From Gammaproteobacteria bacterium (GTDB taxonomy: Bacteria > Pseudomonadota > Gammaproteobacteria > Steroidobacterales > Steroidobacteraceae), in NCBI GenBank assembly GCA_025359565.1, contig JANYFY010000009.1:248001-312000 (forward strand): a DNA stretch of 64,000 nt, in the 5' to 3' direction. The translations under genes were made by a program, and so were the position numbers. Each line of letters begins with the position of its first letter. Positions within the stretch are counted from its first letter, which is position 1. The notes below the pieces were generated by a model that made no database searches, was not told the origin of the DNA, and saw only the letters and a program-made list of their open reading frames with translations. Shown here piece after piece: positions 38,918-47,608 of this stretch.

Positions 38918-40870
38918 ATGCGATTAATTAGCGCTATTGCAATAGTTGGATTGATGCCATTCGCGGGAAATGTGGCAATTGCGAGCGATGCTAGTCAATC
39001 CGTTAGTGAACGAATTGAATTACTGGACTGGTCCGATCCTGAGCGTGCAGCGCAAGTATTGGATGGGGTCGTGGTATCCAAATTGGAAGATGCTGACATT
39101 CAATTCTTGGAAGTTTACGGCATGGTATATGCCGACGTGCGGCGCGATACGGATCTTAATCGGGTTCTACATACATTAAAATTGCGTGCTCAGCATAACG
39201 ACTCTTCAGCGAGTTTTGCAGAACACTACCTGCAGGCTTACGTCATGTTTAAGGACGGTCATTACGCACTGGCTCGTAGCGAACTCAACCGAGCAAATAT
39301 TTCCGTGATTGCCAGTAATGCGGAACAATATCGTTTCTCGATTTTGAAGGGAAACATTACTTATATGGTTGGTCAGGCGGAAGTGGCGCTACCGTATTTG
39401 GAAAAAGGTTTAGATCTTGCCCATGATATGCACGATATACCGCGAAGCATACAGGCGACGCTGTGGTTGGCTCAGATTTACATTAACACGGACAATCTTG
39501 AGCATGCATCTAAGCTATTGGAAATAGCCAGTAGCTTGGCAACGTCAATAAGCGATGAGGCGTCGCTCGCGGCGGCTGAGATCGCAATTTCGGATATTGC
39601 CGACCGGCGGGGCGATCATGCTGCTGAGCGTCGTGCAAGTCTTGCCGCGCTTGAGCACGCCCAGCGATCGGGTAGTGGTAAGTGGCTTGCAGCAGCACTT
39701 AGTAATTTGGGTGATTCTTATTTGAAGGTACGGGAGTTCAGCGAGTCACTCAAGCATACCAAGCAAGCCTTAGCACTTCTTGTGAAATGGCGCGGGAGTA
39801 GCAGGGAACAAATTGCGCGCTTTAATGAAGGAATAGCGTATATCGGTCTCGGAAATATTAAATTGGGTGAAAAGATCACTGAAGATGTTGTCATCGAAGC
39901 GCTTACGAGTGAAAACTTAGTAGACGCGAAAGGCTATCTCCAGGAATACGCCGAGGCGCTTGAGAAATCTGGTTATTTGATGATGGCGATTCAGGTATAC
40001 CATCGCTACAATCAAGTTAGTGATAAATACATGGACATTGCGCGACAACGTGCGTTTGTCGAGGTTTCGGCAAAGTTTGACGATGAGCGTAGATCACGGG
40101 AGCTTGAGCTTTTGCGCCGGGATAACGCTCTCAACGCGTCGGTAGTTAATGCGCAGCGGCTACGCCAACAACTGATTGCAGCGGCAGCCATCTTCATAGC
40201 GTGCATTTGTGGAGCGCTCTTATGGGCGTTTACCCGGGTAAAAAAAGCCAATGATCTCTTGCGCTTCAATGGTGAACGCGACCCGCTGACGGGGCTGCAT
40301 AATCGGCGTTATTTCAACGAGCAAGTGCTCAATATCGATGGCGCACGCCCGATTAATGGCTGCGTATTACTCGCTGATCTAGATCATTTTAAGCGTATTA
40401 ATGATACCTACGGACACCCTGCCGGCGACGCAGTTTTGGCGACCTTAAGTCGGCGACTCTCTGCGGCGTTACGCGATACAGATAAATTGGTGCGGTGGGG
40501 TGGCGAAGAATTTCTCGCAGTGCTTGACTCGATTACCCCAGAGCAAGCCAATATGACGGTAGAGCGATTGCTGCATGCGGTACGTCGCGATCCAATTATT
40601 TGGAATGGAGAGGCTATACGTTGCACCATATCGATTGGTTACGCGTGTTTTCCGATGGCGCTGGCAAGCACCGATATTTCGTTATCCAGCGCCATTAGTT
40701 TGGTCGATAAAGCCTTGTATGAGGCAAAACGGCGCGGTCGTGACCGGGCTTGCTTAATTGGTTCGATACGCGCTTTAGATGAGAATGGGTTGGCGGCGAT
40801 TAGTACCGAGTTTGATGCGGCCGCGGCGGATCACCGGGTGGCTCTGGTAGATATTTGTGCGGCGGCATAA
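38918..40870 (+). CDS. TPR-GGDEF diguanylate cyclase
   Basis: Makes the second messenger c-di-GMP. A signal peptide or first helix (MRLISAIAIVGLMPFAG) precedes a ~370-residue periplasmic region of helical TPR-like repeats, a membrane helix (LIAAAAIFIACICGALLWAF) and a C-terminal GGDEF domain with intact GGEEF active site. RDTD lies five residues before it, the RxxD inhibitory site, so product feedback is likely. I use the ATG giving the signal peptide; a GTG seven codons earlier is possible. A TATAAT sits at 38871-38876 without a good -35. The input is probably a periplasmic ligand (inference). Confidence 0.9.
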   Translation: MRLISAIAIVGLMPFAGNVAIASDASQSVSERIELLDWSDPERAAQVLDGVVVSKLEDADIQFLEVYGMVYADVRRDTDLNRVLHTLKLRAQHNDSSASFAEHYLQAYVMFKDGHYALARSELNRANISVIASNAEQYRFSILKGNITYMVGQAEVALPYLEKGLDLAHDMHDIPRSIQATLWLAQIYINTDNLEHASKLLEIASSLATSISDEASLAAAEIAISDIADRRGDHAAERRASLAALEHAQRSGSGKWLAAALSNLGDSYLKVREFSESLKHTKQALALLVKWRGSSREQIARFNEGIAYIGLGNIKLGEKITEDVVIEALTSENLVDAKGYLQEYAEALEKSGYLMMAIQVYHRYNQVSDKYMDIARQRAFVEVSAKFDDERRSRELELLRRDNALNASVVNAQRLRQQLIAAAAIFIACICGALLWAFTRVKKANDLLRFNGERDPLTGLHNRRYFNEQVLNIDGARPINGCVLLADLDHFKRINDTYGHPAGDAVLATLSRRLSAALRDTDKLVRWGGEEFLAVLDSITPEQANMTVERLLHAVRRDPIIWNGEAIRCTISIGYACFPMALASTDISLSSAISLVDKALYEAKRRGRDRACLIGSIRALDENGLAAISTEFDAAAADHRVALVDICAAA

Positions 40871-40890
40871 AACATTGATAATATAAGGTT

Positions 40891-41505
40891 ATGGTACCTT
40901 ACAAATTGTATGGACGAACGAATTCGGGTTCGTGGGCCGTTCAAGTGGCGCTAGAAGAGATTGGGTTACTGTATGAGTCTTTTTGGGTCGGTCGTGAACC
41001 CTCGGACATTGCGGAATTACAAAAAATCAATCCGACGGGTAAAGTTCCTGCTTTAGTGCTGCCGGACGGGACATTTGTGTTCGAGTCGGCCGCGATGCTA
41101 ATACATCTGGCTCAAGCGTATCCCCAGTCTGGACTCGCGCCCTTAGGTTCAGGTCAAGCAGTTTTTTTGCAATGGATGGTGTTTCTGTCCGCGAATGTTT
41201 ATGAGGCTGCATTGCGGATGTTTTATCCAGAGCGTTATTCGGTGGGAGGCGTGAGCGCTGATGCGATAAAGCTTAAGGCTAAGTCGGATTTTATCGCTCA
41301 TTTGGACGTATTGAGTGGCTCGTTAACACCCTATGTGCTGGGCAATAGATACTCCATAGCGGATATCTATCTGTATATGCTGGTCTCGTGGTGGCCGGAC
41401 GATAAAGCACATTTCTCAGCACGATTGCCGAGGATCGCCGCCCATATGCAGTTGATTGGTGCTCGCCCAGCGGTAATGAAAACTGAGGTCCTGCATGCGG
41501 GATGA
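40891..41505 (+). CDS. Glutathione S-transferase family protein
   Basis: A 204-residue GST. The thioredoxin-fold half has KLYGRTNSGSWAVQVALEEIGL, with Ser residues at the catalytic-thiol position, and PTGKVPALVLPDGTFVFESAAMLIHLA, the glutathione-binding cis-Pro and ESAA motif. The all-helical half contains the capping-box SIADIYLYMLVSWW. The substrate is unknown. It begins 20 bases after the GGDEF gene. The 207 bases between it and the EF-G gene hold no feature I can support. Confidence 0.88.
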   Translation: MVPYKLYGRTNSGSWAVQVALEEIGLLYESFWVGREPSDIAELQKINPTGKVPALVLPDGTFVFESAAMLIHLAQAYPQSGLAPLGSGQAVFLQWMVFLSANVYEAALRMFYPERYSVGGVSADAIKLKAKSDFIAHLDVLSGSLTPYVLGNRYSIADIYLYMLVSWWPDDKAHFSARLPRIAAHMQLIGARPAVMKTEVLHAG

Positions 41506-41712
41506 CGTCGAGATAGGTCGATTCGCGACCCCATAATGGTCTTTTGAGTGCTTCAAAGCGCTAATTGCGCATATTTTTTCGACACATCCGCGGCGCCGTG
41601 GCAAACTCTGCGCCCGAAACTGGCTCCGGTATAGATATTGGGTGCCAAAAATTGATGCTGTCGGCGTAAGCCGGCTTTACCTGACTTATAAAGAAACGCA
41701 CGGAAATCTGAT

Positions 41713-43869
41713 ATGCCCCGCACAACACCGCTAGCCGATATACGCAATATCGGCATCATCGCCCATGTCGACGCTGGTAAGACTACGACTACCGAGCGCA
41801 TCCTGTATTACACGGGGCGTAAACATACGATTATCGATATCCATGACACCAAGGATCTCAAAACTTCAACCACAACCGATTATTTGGAGCAGGAACAAAA
41901 GCGCGGCATTACCATTCAAAGCGCTGCGGTTTCCGCTTTCTGGCGGGATAAGAAAATTAATTTAATTGATACGCCCGGACACGTTGATTTCACCATTGAG
42001 GTTAATCGCAGCTTACGTGTCCTCGATGGTGCGGTGGTGGTATTTGATGGTGTAGCGGGTGTGGAGCCGCAGTCCGAAACTAATTGGCGATTGGCGGATA
42101 ATTATGATGTTCCGCGCCTTTGCTATGTCAACAAGATGGACCGTAGTGGCGCGAATTTCCTGCGTTGCGTCGATATGATTAAAAAGCGCCTGGGAGCGCG
42201 TCCGTTACCGGTGCAAATTCCGGTGGGATCGGAAGATAATTTTAAAGGCATGGTCGATCTGGTGGAAATGAAGGCCTTAGTGTGGGATTCGGACGACAAA
42301 GACGCCGAGTGGCAGATTCTTGACGTGACCCCCGATCTTGCCGACAAATTGCATATCACTACTCCCAGTGATCGGAAATTGTTGGCCGACCTGCCTAAAT
42401 TTCGCACGGAGTTAGTCGATACATGCCTTGAGCAAGATGATGCAGCGATGGAAGCCTTCATAACCGATGGTACCGTTCCTTCGGGAGACGTGCTGCGTGC
42501 GGCGCTACGCAAGGGCACGCTGAACTCGGCTTTTACTCCCGTGCTGTGCGGGTCGTCGTACAAGAATAAAGGCGTGCAGCAAGTACTTGATGCGGTAGTT
42601 GATTTTTTACCGGCGCCGACGGACGTAGCGTCCATTAAAACGGTCGATGCGGATGGCGCTACCATCGGCGAGCGCAAGTGTTCTGATGATGAGCCCTTCT
42701 CGGCATTAGCTTTTAAAGTGATTAACGATGCTTATGGGGCGCTGACATTCATTCGAGTTTATTCGGGGGTGTTAGTTAAGGGTGCCTCGGTACAAAACTC
42801 CACGCGCGGCAAGCGCGAAAAGATTGGTCGCATGGTAGAAATGTTTGCGAAGGAAGCAAACCCGGTAGAAGAGGCGCGTGCCGGTGATATTATTGCACTG
42901 GTATCACTAGCGGATACGGAGACTGGCGATACCATATGCGATGCCGCGAATCCGGTGGTATTGGAACGTATGCGTTTTCCTGAGCCTGTCATTAGTGTGT
43001 CGGTTAAATCTAAGTACAAACCCGAGCAAGAAAAATTTGGGGCGGCGTTGGGAAAGATGGTTCGTGCCGATCCATCCTTGCATCTTGAAACAGATCGTGA
43101 AACCGGTCAGACCATTCTGCGGGGCATGGGTGAATTGCATCTGGAGGTGACTCTGGATCGCATGCGCACCGAGTTCGGTGTGGAAGGCATTATGGGCGAG
43201 CCTCAAGTCGCCTATCGGGAAACCTTCACTAAAAAGTTGACCGAGCAGTACATTCACAAGAAACAAACCGGAGGTTCTGGCCAATTCGCGGAAGTTTGGA
43301 TTGTATTTGAGCCTTTGGCGCGCAGTGCAGGTTTTGAGTTTGTCGATAAAACGGTGGGCGGATCAGTGCCGCGCGAATATGTTCCTTCGGTTGAGAAGGG
43401 ACTTAAAATACAGAAAGAAGACGGCGTACTCGCTCATTACCCCACGGTAGATTTTCGGGCGACTTTAATTGACGGAAGTTTTCATGATGTAGATTCCAAT
43501 GCCCTGACCTTTGAAATTGCTGCGAAGGCTTGTTTCCGCGAGGCTATCCGCAAGGCATCGCCAATCTTACTGGAACCGGTTATGAAGGTCGAAACAGTCA
43601 CACCTGGAGATTATTTGGGTGATGTTATTGGCGATATAAATCGTCGGCGCGGTTCGATTCTAGACCAGCTGGAGCGAGGTACTAATATTGCCGTTGTTGC
43701 CAATGTGCCCCTTTCAGAAATGTTTGGTTATATCGGACAATTACGGGGTATGACTAGCGGTCGCGCTTCCTACACGATGGAATTCTCGCATTATGATCCC
43801 GTGCCTCGTCAGGTTGCGGATGAGGTAATTGCAGCAGTTGCTAAGGCTAAGGCTGCCGCGCTAGCTTAA
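41713..43869 (+). CDS. Stand-alone divergent elongation factor G paralogue
   Basis: A 718-residue five-domain translocase GTPase. G1 [10 protein letters not shown]3 DTPGHVDF and G4 NKMD are intact. The switch I region reads [21 protein letters not shown] in place of the usual HDGAATMDWMEQEQER, a longer and different sequence. Segments such as [26 protein letters not shown] also depart from typical gammaproteobacterial EF-G. It is not beside rpsL, rpsG or tuf. It may be an EF-G2-type paralogue or the sole relocated copy; transfer from another phylum is possible. Confidence 0.9.
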   Translation: MPRTTPLADIRNIGIIAHVDAGKTTTTERILYYTGRKHTIIDIHDTKDLKTSTTTDYLEQEQKRGITIQSAAVSAFWRDKKINLIDTPGHVDFTIEVNRSLRVLDGAVVVFDGVAGVEPQSETNWRLADNYDVPRLCYVNKMDRSGANFLRCVDMIKKRLGARPLPVQIPVGSEDNFKGMVDLVEMKALVWDSDDKDAEWQILDVTPDLADKLHITTPSDRKLLADLPKFRTELVDTCLEQDDAAMEAFITDGTVPSGDVLRAALRKGTLNSAFTPVLCGSSYKNKGVQQVLDAVVDFLPAPTDVASIKTVDADGATIGERKCSDDEPFSALAFKVINDAYGALTFIRVYSGVLVKGASVQNSTRGKREKIGRMVEMFAKEANPVEEARAGDIIALVSLADTETGDTICDAANPVVLERMRFPEPVISVSVKSKYKPEQEKFGAALGKMVRADPSLHLETDRETGQTILRGMGELHLEVTLDRMRTEFGVEGIMGEPQVAYRETFTKKLTEQYIHKKQTGGSGQFAEVWIVFEPLARSAGFEFVDKTVGGSVPREYVPSVEKGLKIQKEDGVLAHYPTVDFRATLIDGSFHDVDSNALTFEIAAKACFREAIRKASPILLEPVMKVETVTPGDYLGDVIGDINRRRGSILDQLERGTNIAVVANVPLSEMFGYIGQLRGMTSGRASYTMEFSHYDPVPRQVADEVIAAVAKAKAAALA

Positions 43870-43944
43870 GTTGTTACCCTAGAGCCTTGCAGGCTTTGGG
43901 TTGGCAGACGGGCAGACGGGCGGACGAAATCAATGCGTGCTGCG

Positions 43945-44568
43945 CTAGTTAGGGGCCGTGAACCGGCGTCGCGCTTGAGTTAAGTCTTGCGGTGTGTCGA
44001 TGTCCAGTAGGGCGTGCGGTAGATTAATAAGCAGCAATTCAGATGATGGCAAGTTTCGTACGAAACCGCGAAGCCCTGTATCGTCGGCGATCTGTAAGGC
44101 CGGAGGATAGAGGTGTTTGGGCAATATTAATGGTGCTCCACCGGCGTGGCCGACGCGTGTAGCGACCAATCGGCGCCGTGCTAATCGCCAACGCGTAAAC
44201 AAACGCCTGAGGTCGCGTGCGCGTAATTGTCCTAGATCCACTGGCAGGATAAGTACGGCTGAGCTGTATTTTGCGCGTCGTAGCCCCAGTTTTACAGAAC
44301 TAGATAGTCCATCGGCGCGTCGTGAATTCTCGATCATTAAGACGTTTCGTTGTTGTAACTCGACCCGGTATCTTCGCGATCGTGGCGGAACGATGACTAA
44401 TATTTTTATTGCTGGATTGTGGGTTATGGCTGTCGTTAATACCGTTACGGTTCTCAAGAGTAGGCTCAATCCGCGAATTCGGACTAATGGCTTAGATCGG
44501 CCGAAACGCGTAGAGAATCCGGCGGCAAGAACGATTACGCAAGGTGTAGGCAGAGCAAACCCAATCAT
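43945..44568 (-). CDS. MobA/MocA-like nucleotidyltransferase
   Basis: Rossmann-type NTP transferase. The signature VIVLAAGFSTRFGRSKPLVRIRG is near the N-terminus, then LILPVDLGQL (metal-binding Asp) and a GHAGGAPLILPKHL motif. The MocA group cytidylates or guanylates the molybdenum cofactor, which would suit the molybdopterin oxidoreductase at 55 kb, but other sugar or alcohol nucleotide substrates are possible. I start at MIGFALPTP; an upstream start would overlap the divergent phosphatase gene. The protein is notably Arg-rich. Confidence 0.8.
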   Translation of the reverse strand: MIGFALPTPCVIVLAAGFSTRFGRSKPLVRIRGLSLLLRTVTVLTTAITHNPAIKILVIVPPRSRRYRVELQQRNVLMIENSRRADGLSSSVKLGLRRAKYSSAVLILPVDLGQLRARDLRRLFTRWRLARRRLVATRVGHAGGAPLILPKHLYPPALQIADDTGLRGFVRNLPSSELLLINLPHALLDIDTPQDLTQARRRFTAPN

Positions 44569-44583
44569 TGATATGATAGTGCC

Positions 44584-45141
44584 ATGAAAAAAGATCATGT
44601 GGGCTTACAACGCAGGCCGTTTTTGACTCCTGTTTGGTTATCGGTGATTGCTGCCGTGGCGGTGATGGTACTGGCAGTGTGGCTTTGGGGAACGGTAGAG
44701 GCCACTATGGTCATCGTGATTAGGCATGCCGAAAAAGAGCTGGGTAGTGTGACTGACCCGCCGCTCACCCCTGCGGGGGAGGCGCGCGCTGAATTGTTGG
44801 CAAGAATGTTTGGTGACATTAAGTCAACAGGTCAAATAAATGCTATCTACATCACATCTGCGTTACGCAATCGACTGACGGCAGCGCCGCTTGCCGCCCG
44901 GCTCGGCTTGACACCCTCTGTGGTGGATAAAGATCCGCGAAACATCGCACGCATTTTATTGCGTGATCACCCTGGTGGTATTATTTTAGTGGTGGGGCAC
45001 TCCGATACAGTGCCGAAGATTGTGTCGGCATTGAGCGGTAACAATCAAATTCCAGAGATGGGTCATCAAGAGTTCGATACGATGTACATTGTCACCGTGC
45101 CTCGTGTCGGGCATTCGACCGTATTACGTTTAAAATACTAG
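44584..45141 (+). CDS. Membrane-anchored histidine phosphatase
   Basis: A 185-residue branch-2-like or SixA-type histidine phosphatase. A single N-terminal membrane helix (PVWLSVIAAVAVMVLAVWLW) precedes the catalytic motif VIRHAEKELG, where His is the phospho-acceptor, and VGHSDTVP near residue 140 gives the second His. The catalytic part is probably periplasmic. Substrate unknown. It is divergent from the MobA-like gene, with only 15 bases between starts. Confidence 0.88.
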   Translation: MKKDHVGLQRRPFLTPVWLSVIAAVAVMVLAVWLWGTVEATMVIVIRHAEKELGSVTDPPLTPAGEARAELLARMFGDIKSTGQINAIYITSALRNRLTAAPLAARLGLTPSVVDKDPRNIARILLRDHPGGIILVVGHSDTVPKIVSALSGNNQIPEMGHQEFDTMYIVTVPRVGHSTVLRLKY

Positions 45142-45249
45142 TAAGGCTTGAATTTAAGGTAAAGTTCCGGCCGTTAGTTTTAGTAGCCGTAACCCAGCTG
45201 AATCTTTGGCTTGGTGGTAGCTTTGCTGCTAATATTCTGGGTTATCTTC

Positions 45250-45325
<76 letters not shown>

Positions 45326-45361
45326 AAATAGCCGGCCGGAGTGTATCCTCCGGTCGGTTGC

Positions 45362-45437
45362 GCCTCGGTAGCTCAGTGGATAGAGCGAATGCCTCCTAAG
45401 CGTTAGGTCGCAGGTTCGATTCCTGCCCGGGGCACCA
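45362..45437 (+). tRNA. tRNA-Arg (anticodon CCU)
   Basis: A 76-nt tRNA with encoded CCA. Acceptor GCCTCGG pairs with CCGGGGC with one wobble, and the anticodon loop CTCCTAA gives CCT, reading the rare AGG codon. It lies 36 bases after tRNA-Ala, probably on one transcript. Confidence 0.94.
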
Positions 45438-45501
45438 TTTTTGCCGGGCCGTGGGATCCGCCACTCCCGACCAACCAGGGTGTATGTTTTAATAGGTAAA
45501 C

Positions 45502-46251
45502 ATGCAATGGGTCAATTGCGCCGCGAGCAATAGTCGAATGTGGAATCTAGTGCCGGTGTGGCTCTTGTTAACATTCGTGTGGATACCAGTTCCCAGCTTT
45601 GCCACCAACTCATGGGGCGGATCGGTTGATATATCCACCGACTACATGGTGCGAGGAATTTCCCACAGCGGTCATAATGCGTCCGTGCAGAGCGATGTAC
45701 ACGTGGTTAGTCAGTCGGGATTTATAGGCGGACTTCTCGTATCAACAGCGCGTACGCTACCTGAGAATGGCTATAGTATTGAGGCTAGTCCTTATGTCGG
45801 AATGACTTGGACGCTTGCCGATGGGTGGCGTAGCAAAGTTATTGCTGCGCATTATGCATACATAGGGGACAGCAACGGTGCAAGCTACAACTACAATGAG
45901 CTTAGCGCTGACGTAACTTATCAAGAGTGGCTAAATTTTAGTATTGCTTTTTCGCCTGACGCAAAGCGCTATATTGCCTACCTTGGGTTAACCAAAGCCA
46001 CGAATCAATCCGCTGATGTCAACGTACGGGCTGATTTACACCATGCATTGACGGCTTCCGCCGGGTTGGGTGCCGAACATTTGTCTGGTCCGAATTCGAG
46101 TACCTATGTTTATTGGAGTGTCGGTCTAGATTATGACCTTAAACCGGCGGTACTGACTCTCTCTTATGTCAATACGACGAACGCGGAGGTCTCGTATTAC
46201 AATGCGGCCGTGCGAAATCAATGGTGCGCTACTCTTATTTGGCGTTTTTAG
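45502..46251 (+). CDS. TorF-type putative porin (Gcw_chp family)
   Basis: A 249-residue outer-membrane beta-barrel. A signal peptide ends near PSFATN. The family hallmark GGSVDISTDYMVRGISHSG follows at the mature N-terminus, then alternating amphipathic strands, ending in the aromatic C-terminus LIWRF recognised by the Bam machinery. The transported substrate is unknown. It lies directly upstream of, and on the same strand as, the ECF sigma operon, so it may be a target or partner (inference). Confidence 0.88.
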   Translation: MQWVNCAASNSRMWNLVPVWLLLTFVWIPVPSFATNSWGGSVDISTDYMVRGISHSGHNASVQSDVHVVSQSGFIGGLLVSTARTLPENGYSIEASPYVGMTWTLADGWRSKVIAAHYAYIGDSNGASYNYNELSADVTYQEWLNFSIAFSPDAKRYIAYLGLTKATNQSADVNVRADLHHALTASAGLGAEHLSGPNSSTYVYWSVGLDYDLKPAVLTLSYVNTTNAEVSYYNAAVRNQWCATLIWRF

Positions 46252-46257
46252 CGTACA

Positions 46258-46286
46258 CCGGCAACCTTTTTTCAATTTGAGCGTAC
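46258..46286 (+). promoter_or_regulatory. ECF-type promoter for the sigma operon
   Basis: CCGGCAACC is followed by CGTAC, with AAC and CGT separated by exactly 16 bases. AAC at -35 and CGT at -10 is the general hallmark of group IV (ECF) sigma promoters, so the sigma factor probably drives its own operon. Confidence 0.6.
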
Positions 46287-46299
46287 TTACGTAAGTACG
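46282..46299. promoter_or_regulatory. Perfect 18-bp palindrome upstream of the ECF sigma gene
   Basis: CGTACTTACGTAAGTACG is its own reverse complement. It covers the -10 of the ECF-type promoter and ends 29 bases before the sigma start. The form suggests an operator for a dimeric regulator; with no loop it is a poor terminator. Confidence 0.65.
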
Positions 46300-46328
46300 A
46301 TCGTGACATGGAGTGCCAATAGTCCCCA

Positions 46329-46898
46329 ATGCGCTTAAGGTTAGACAAATCGTTGGATGCAGATGATTGCAAGTTGTTAGACGCTATCGTGCGTCACGAA
46401 AGCAAAGCGATAGATCAACTATATCTGAACTATCATCGGCGACTGGCGCGGTTTTTGTCTAGGATTGTGCCGCGCTATGAATCCGTCGAAGAAATCATAA
46501 ACGATACCTTTATGGTTGTTTGGCAAAATGCAGAAAAATTTCGTGGCGCTTCGAAGGTGTCTACTTGGATTATGGGTATTGCTTATCGAACTGCACTTAA
46601 ATCGCTGCGGCGTAACGTGGGCGCGGCAACGCAATCAGTCGATGATTATCCCGAACCAAGTGTTAATCCGATGCAAGATACAGAGATGCAGGAGTGGATC
46701 TTGAGGGCTGTGATGCATCTACCAATTGAACAACGGCTGACTATCCAATTGGCATATCACATGGGTCATTCGGTCGAGGAAATCGCGGCGATCACCGAGT
46801 GCCCGGTAGGCACGGTTAAGGCACGTATGTTCCATGCACGTGAAAAACTACGACGCTATCTGCCAGCACTAAGCGGCGATGCCGAAGTCAATGGTTAA
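46329..46898 (+). CDS. ECF (group IV) RNA polymerase sigma factor
   Basis: A 189-residue sigma-70-family protein with only regions 2 and 4. Region 2 spans about residues 25-95 (YLNYHRRLARFLSRIVPR, EEIINDTFMVVWQNAEKFRG, VSTWIMGIAYRTALKSLRR). Region 4 is near residues 130-175 (LPIEQRLTIQLAYHMGHSVEEIAAITECPVGTVKARMFHAREKLRR, the -35-binding helix-turn-helix). The stop abuts the ATG of the anti-sigma gene. An ECF-type promoter motif precedes it. Confidence 0.95.
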   Translation: MRLRLDKSLDADDCKLLDAIVRHESKAIDQLYLNYHRRLARFLSRIVPRYESVEEIINDTFMVVWQNAEKFRGASKVSTWIMGIAYRTALKSLRRNVGAATQSVDDYPEPSVNPMQDTEMQEWILRAVMHLPIEQRLTIQLAYHMGHSVEEIAAITECPVGTVKARMFHAREKLRRYLPALSGDAEVNG

Positions 46899-47600
46899 AT
46901 GAGCGTATATAAGGTGAACTCGCATATGTTCAAGGCTCCTGACAAAATTTCCGAGCACCAAGAGGTTTGGCTGTTGATCCCCTGGTATGCAAATGCAAGC
47001 CTTGAGGTGAGCGACCGACGTCGTGTCGAGGATCATGCGCGTACTTGTACCGCATGTCGCAATGAAGTGAAATTGCAACAAACTATTTATAACTCAATGT
47101 CCAATGCCAGCATTATTGAGTCCATACCACAGGTTTCGCTGCGGCGCTTCCATGAGCGACTAGATGCACTCGAAGCTTCGGATGGCGCGGATATTACAGT
47201 GGTTCCGGTGAAGCGCACTCACGGATTTTGGCCGGCACCGCACTCCTGGGCGATGGTTGCTTCTATTGCCGCGCTGGTCGGAGCGGTAGGATTTTTTGTG
47301 CAGCTGTCAGTCCAGACTTTGCATCGTCCTGCGGCTGCTAACTACTTTACGGTTACCGATGCGGCACCCCGAATCAGGGGTGTTCTTGTTCGAGCGGTAT
47401 TTATTTCGAGCATTACGTTGACCGAACTGCAAGCACTAGTGACAGATTCGAAGTTACGGATTGTAGCGGGCCCTACCGACGCCGGTGTATATTCACTGTC
47501 TCCGACCGTTGCCGGGTCGATTAGTGAATCACTTACACGTCTGCGCGCCAGTTCTAAAGTTCGATTTGCAGAGAGTGTGCAAGCCTCTGATGGACAGTAG
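46899..47600 (+). CDS. Zinc-finger anti-sigma factor with a propeptide-like periplasmic domain
   Basis: A 233-residue bitopic protein. The N-terminal cytoplasmic domain has the HxxxCxxC zinc motif of ZAS/zf-HC2 anti-sigma factors (DHARTCTACRNEV). One membrane helix lies near residue 112-132 (WAMVASIAALVGAVGFFVQL). The C-terminal ~75 residues (LVRAVFISSITLTELQALV, IVAGPTDAGVYSL, LTRLRASSKVRFAES) look like a small ferredoxin-like domain of the subtilisin-propeptide (I9) kind. The protease gene next door makes that resemblance notable. It presumably holds the sigma factor at the membrane until a signal arrives. Confidence 0.85.
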   Translation: MSVYKVNSHMFKAPDKISEHQEVWLLIPWYANASLEVSDRRRVEDHARTCTACRNEVKLQQTIYNSMSNASIIESIPQVSLRRFHERLDALEASDGADITVVPVKRTHGFWPAPHSWAMVASIAALVGAVGFFVQLSVQTLHRPAAANYFTVTDAAPRIRGVLVRAVFISSITLTELQALVTDSKLRIVAGPTDAGVYSLSPTVAGSISESLTRLRASSKVRFAESVQASDGQ

Positions 47601-47608
47601 CATTTAAA

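Noticed and set aside
43879-43900. Terminator after the EF-G gene
   Set aside because: Only a five-base AGCCT/AGGCT stem with no T-run; too weak to call.
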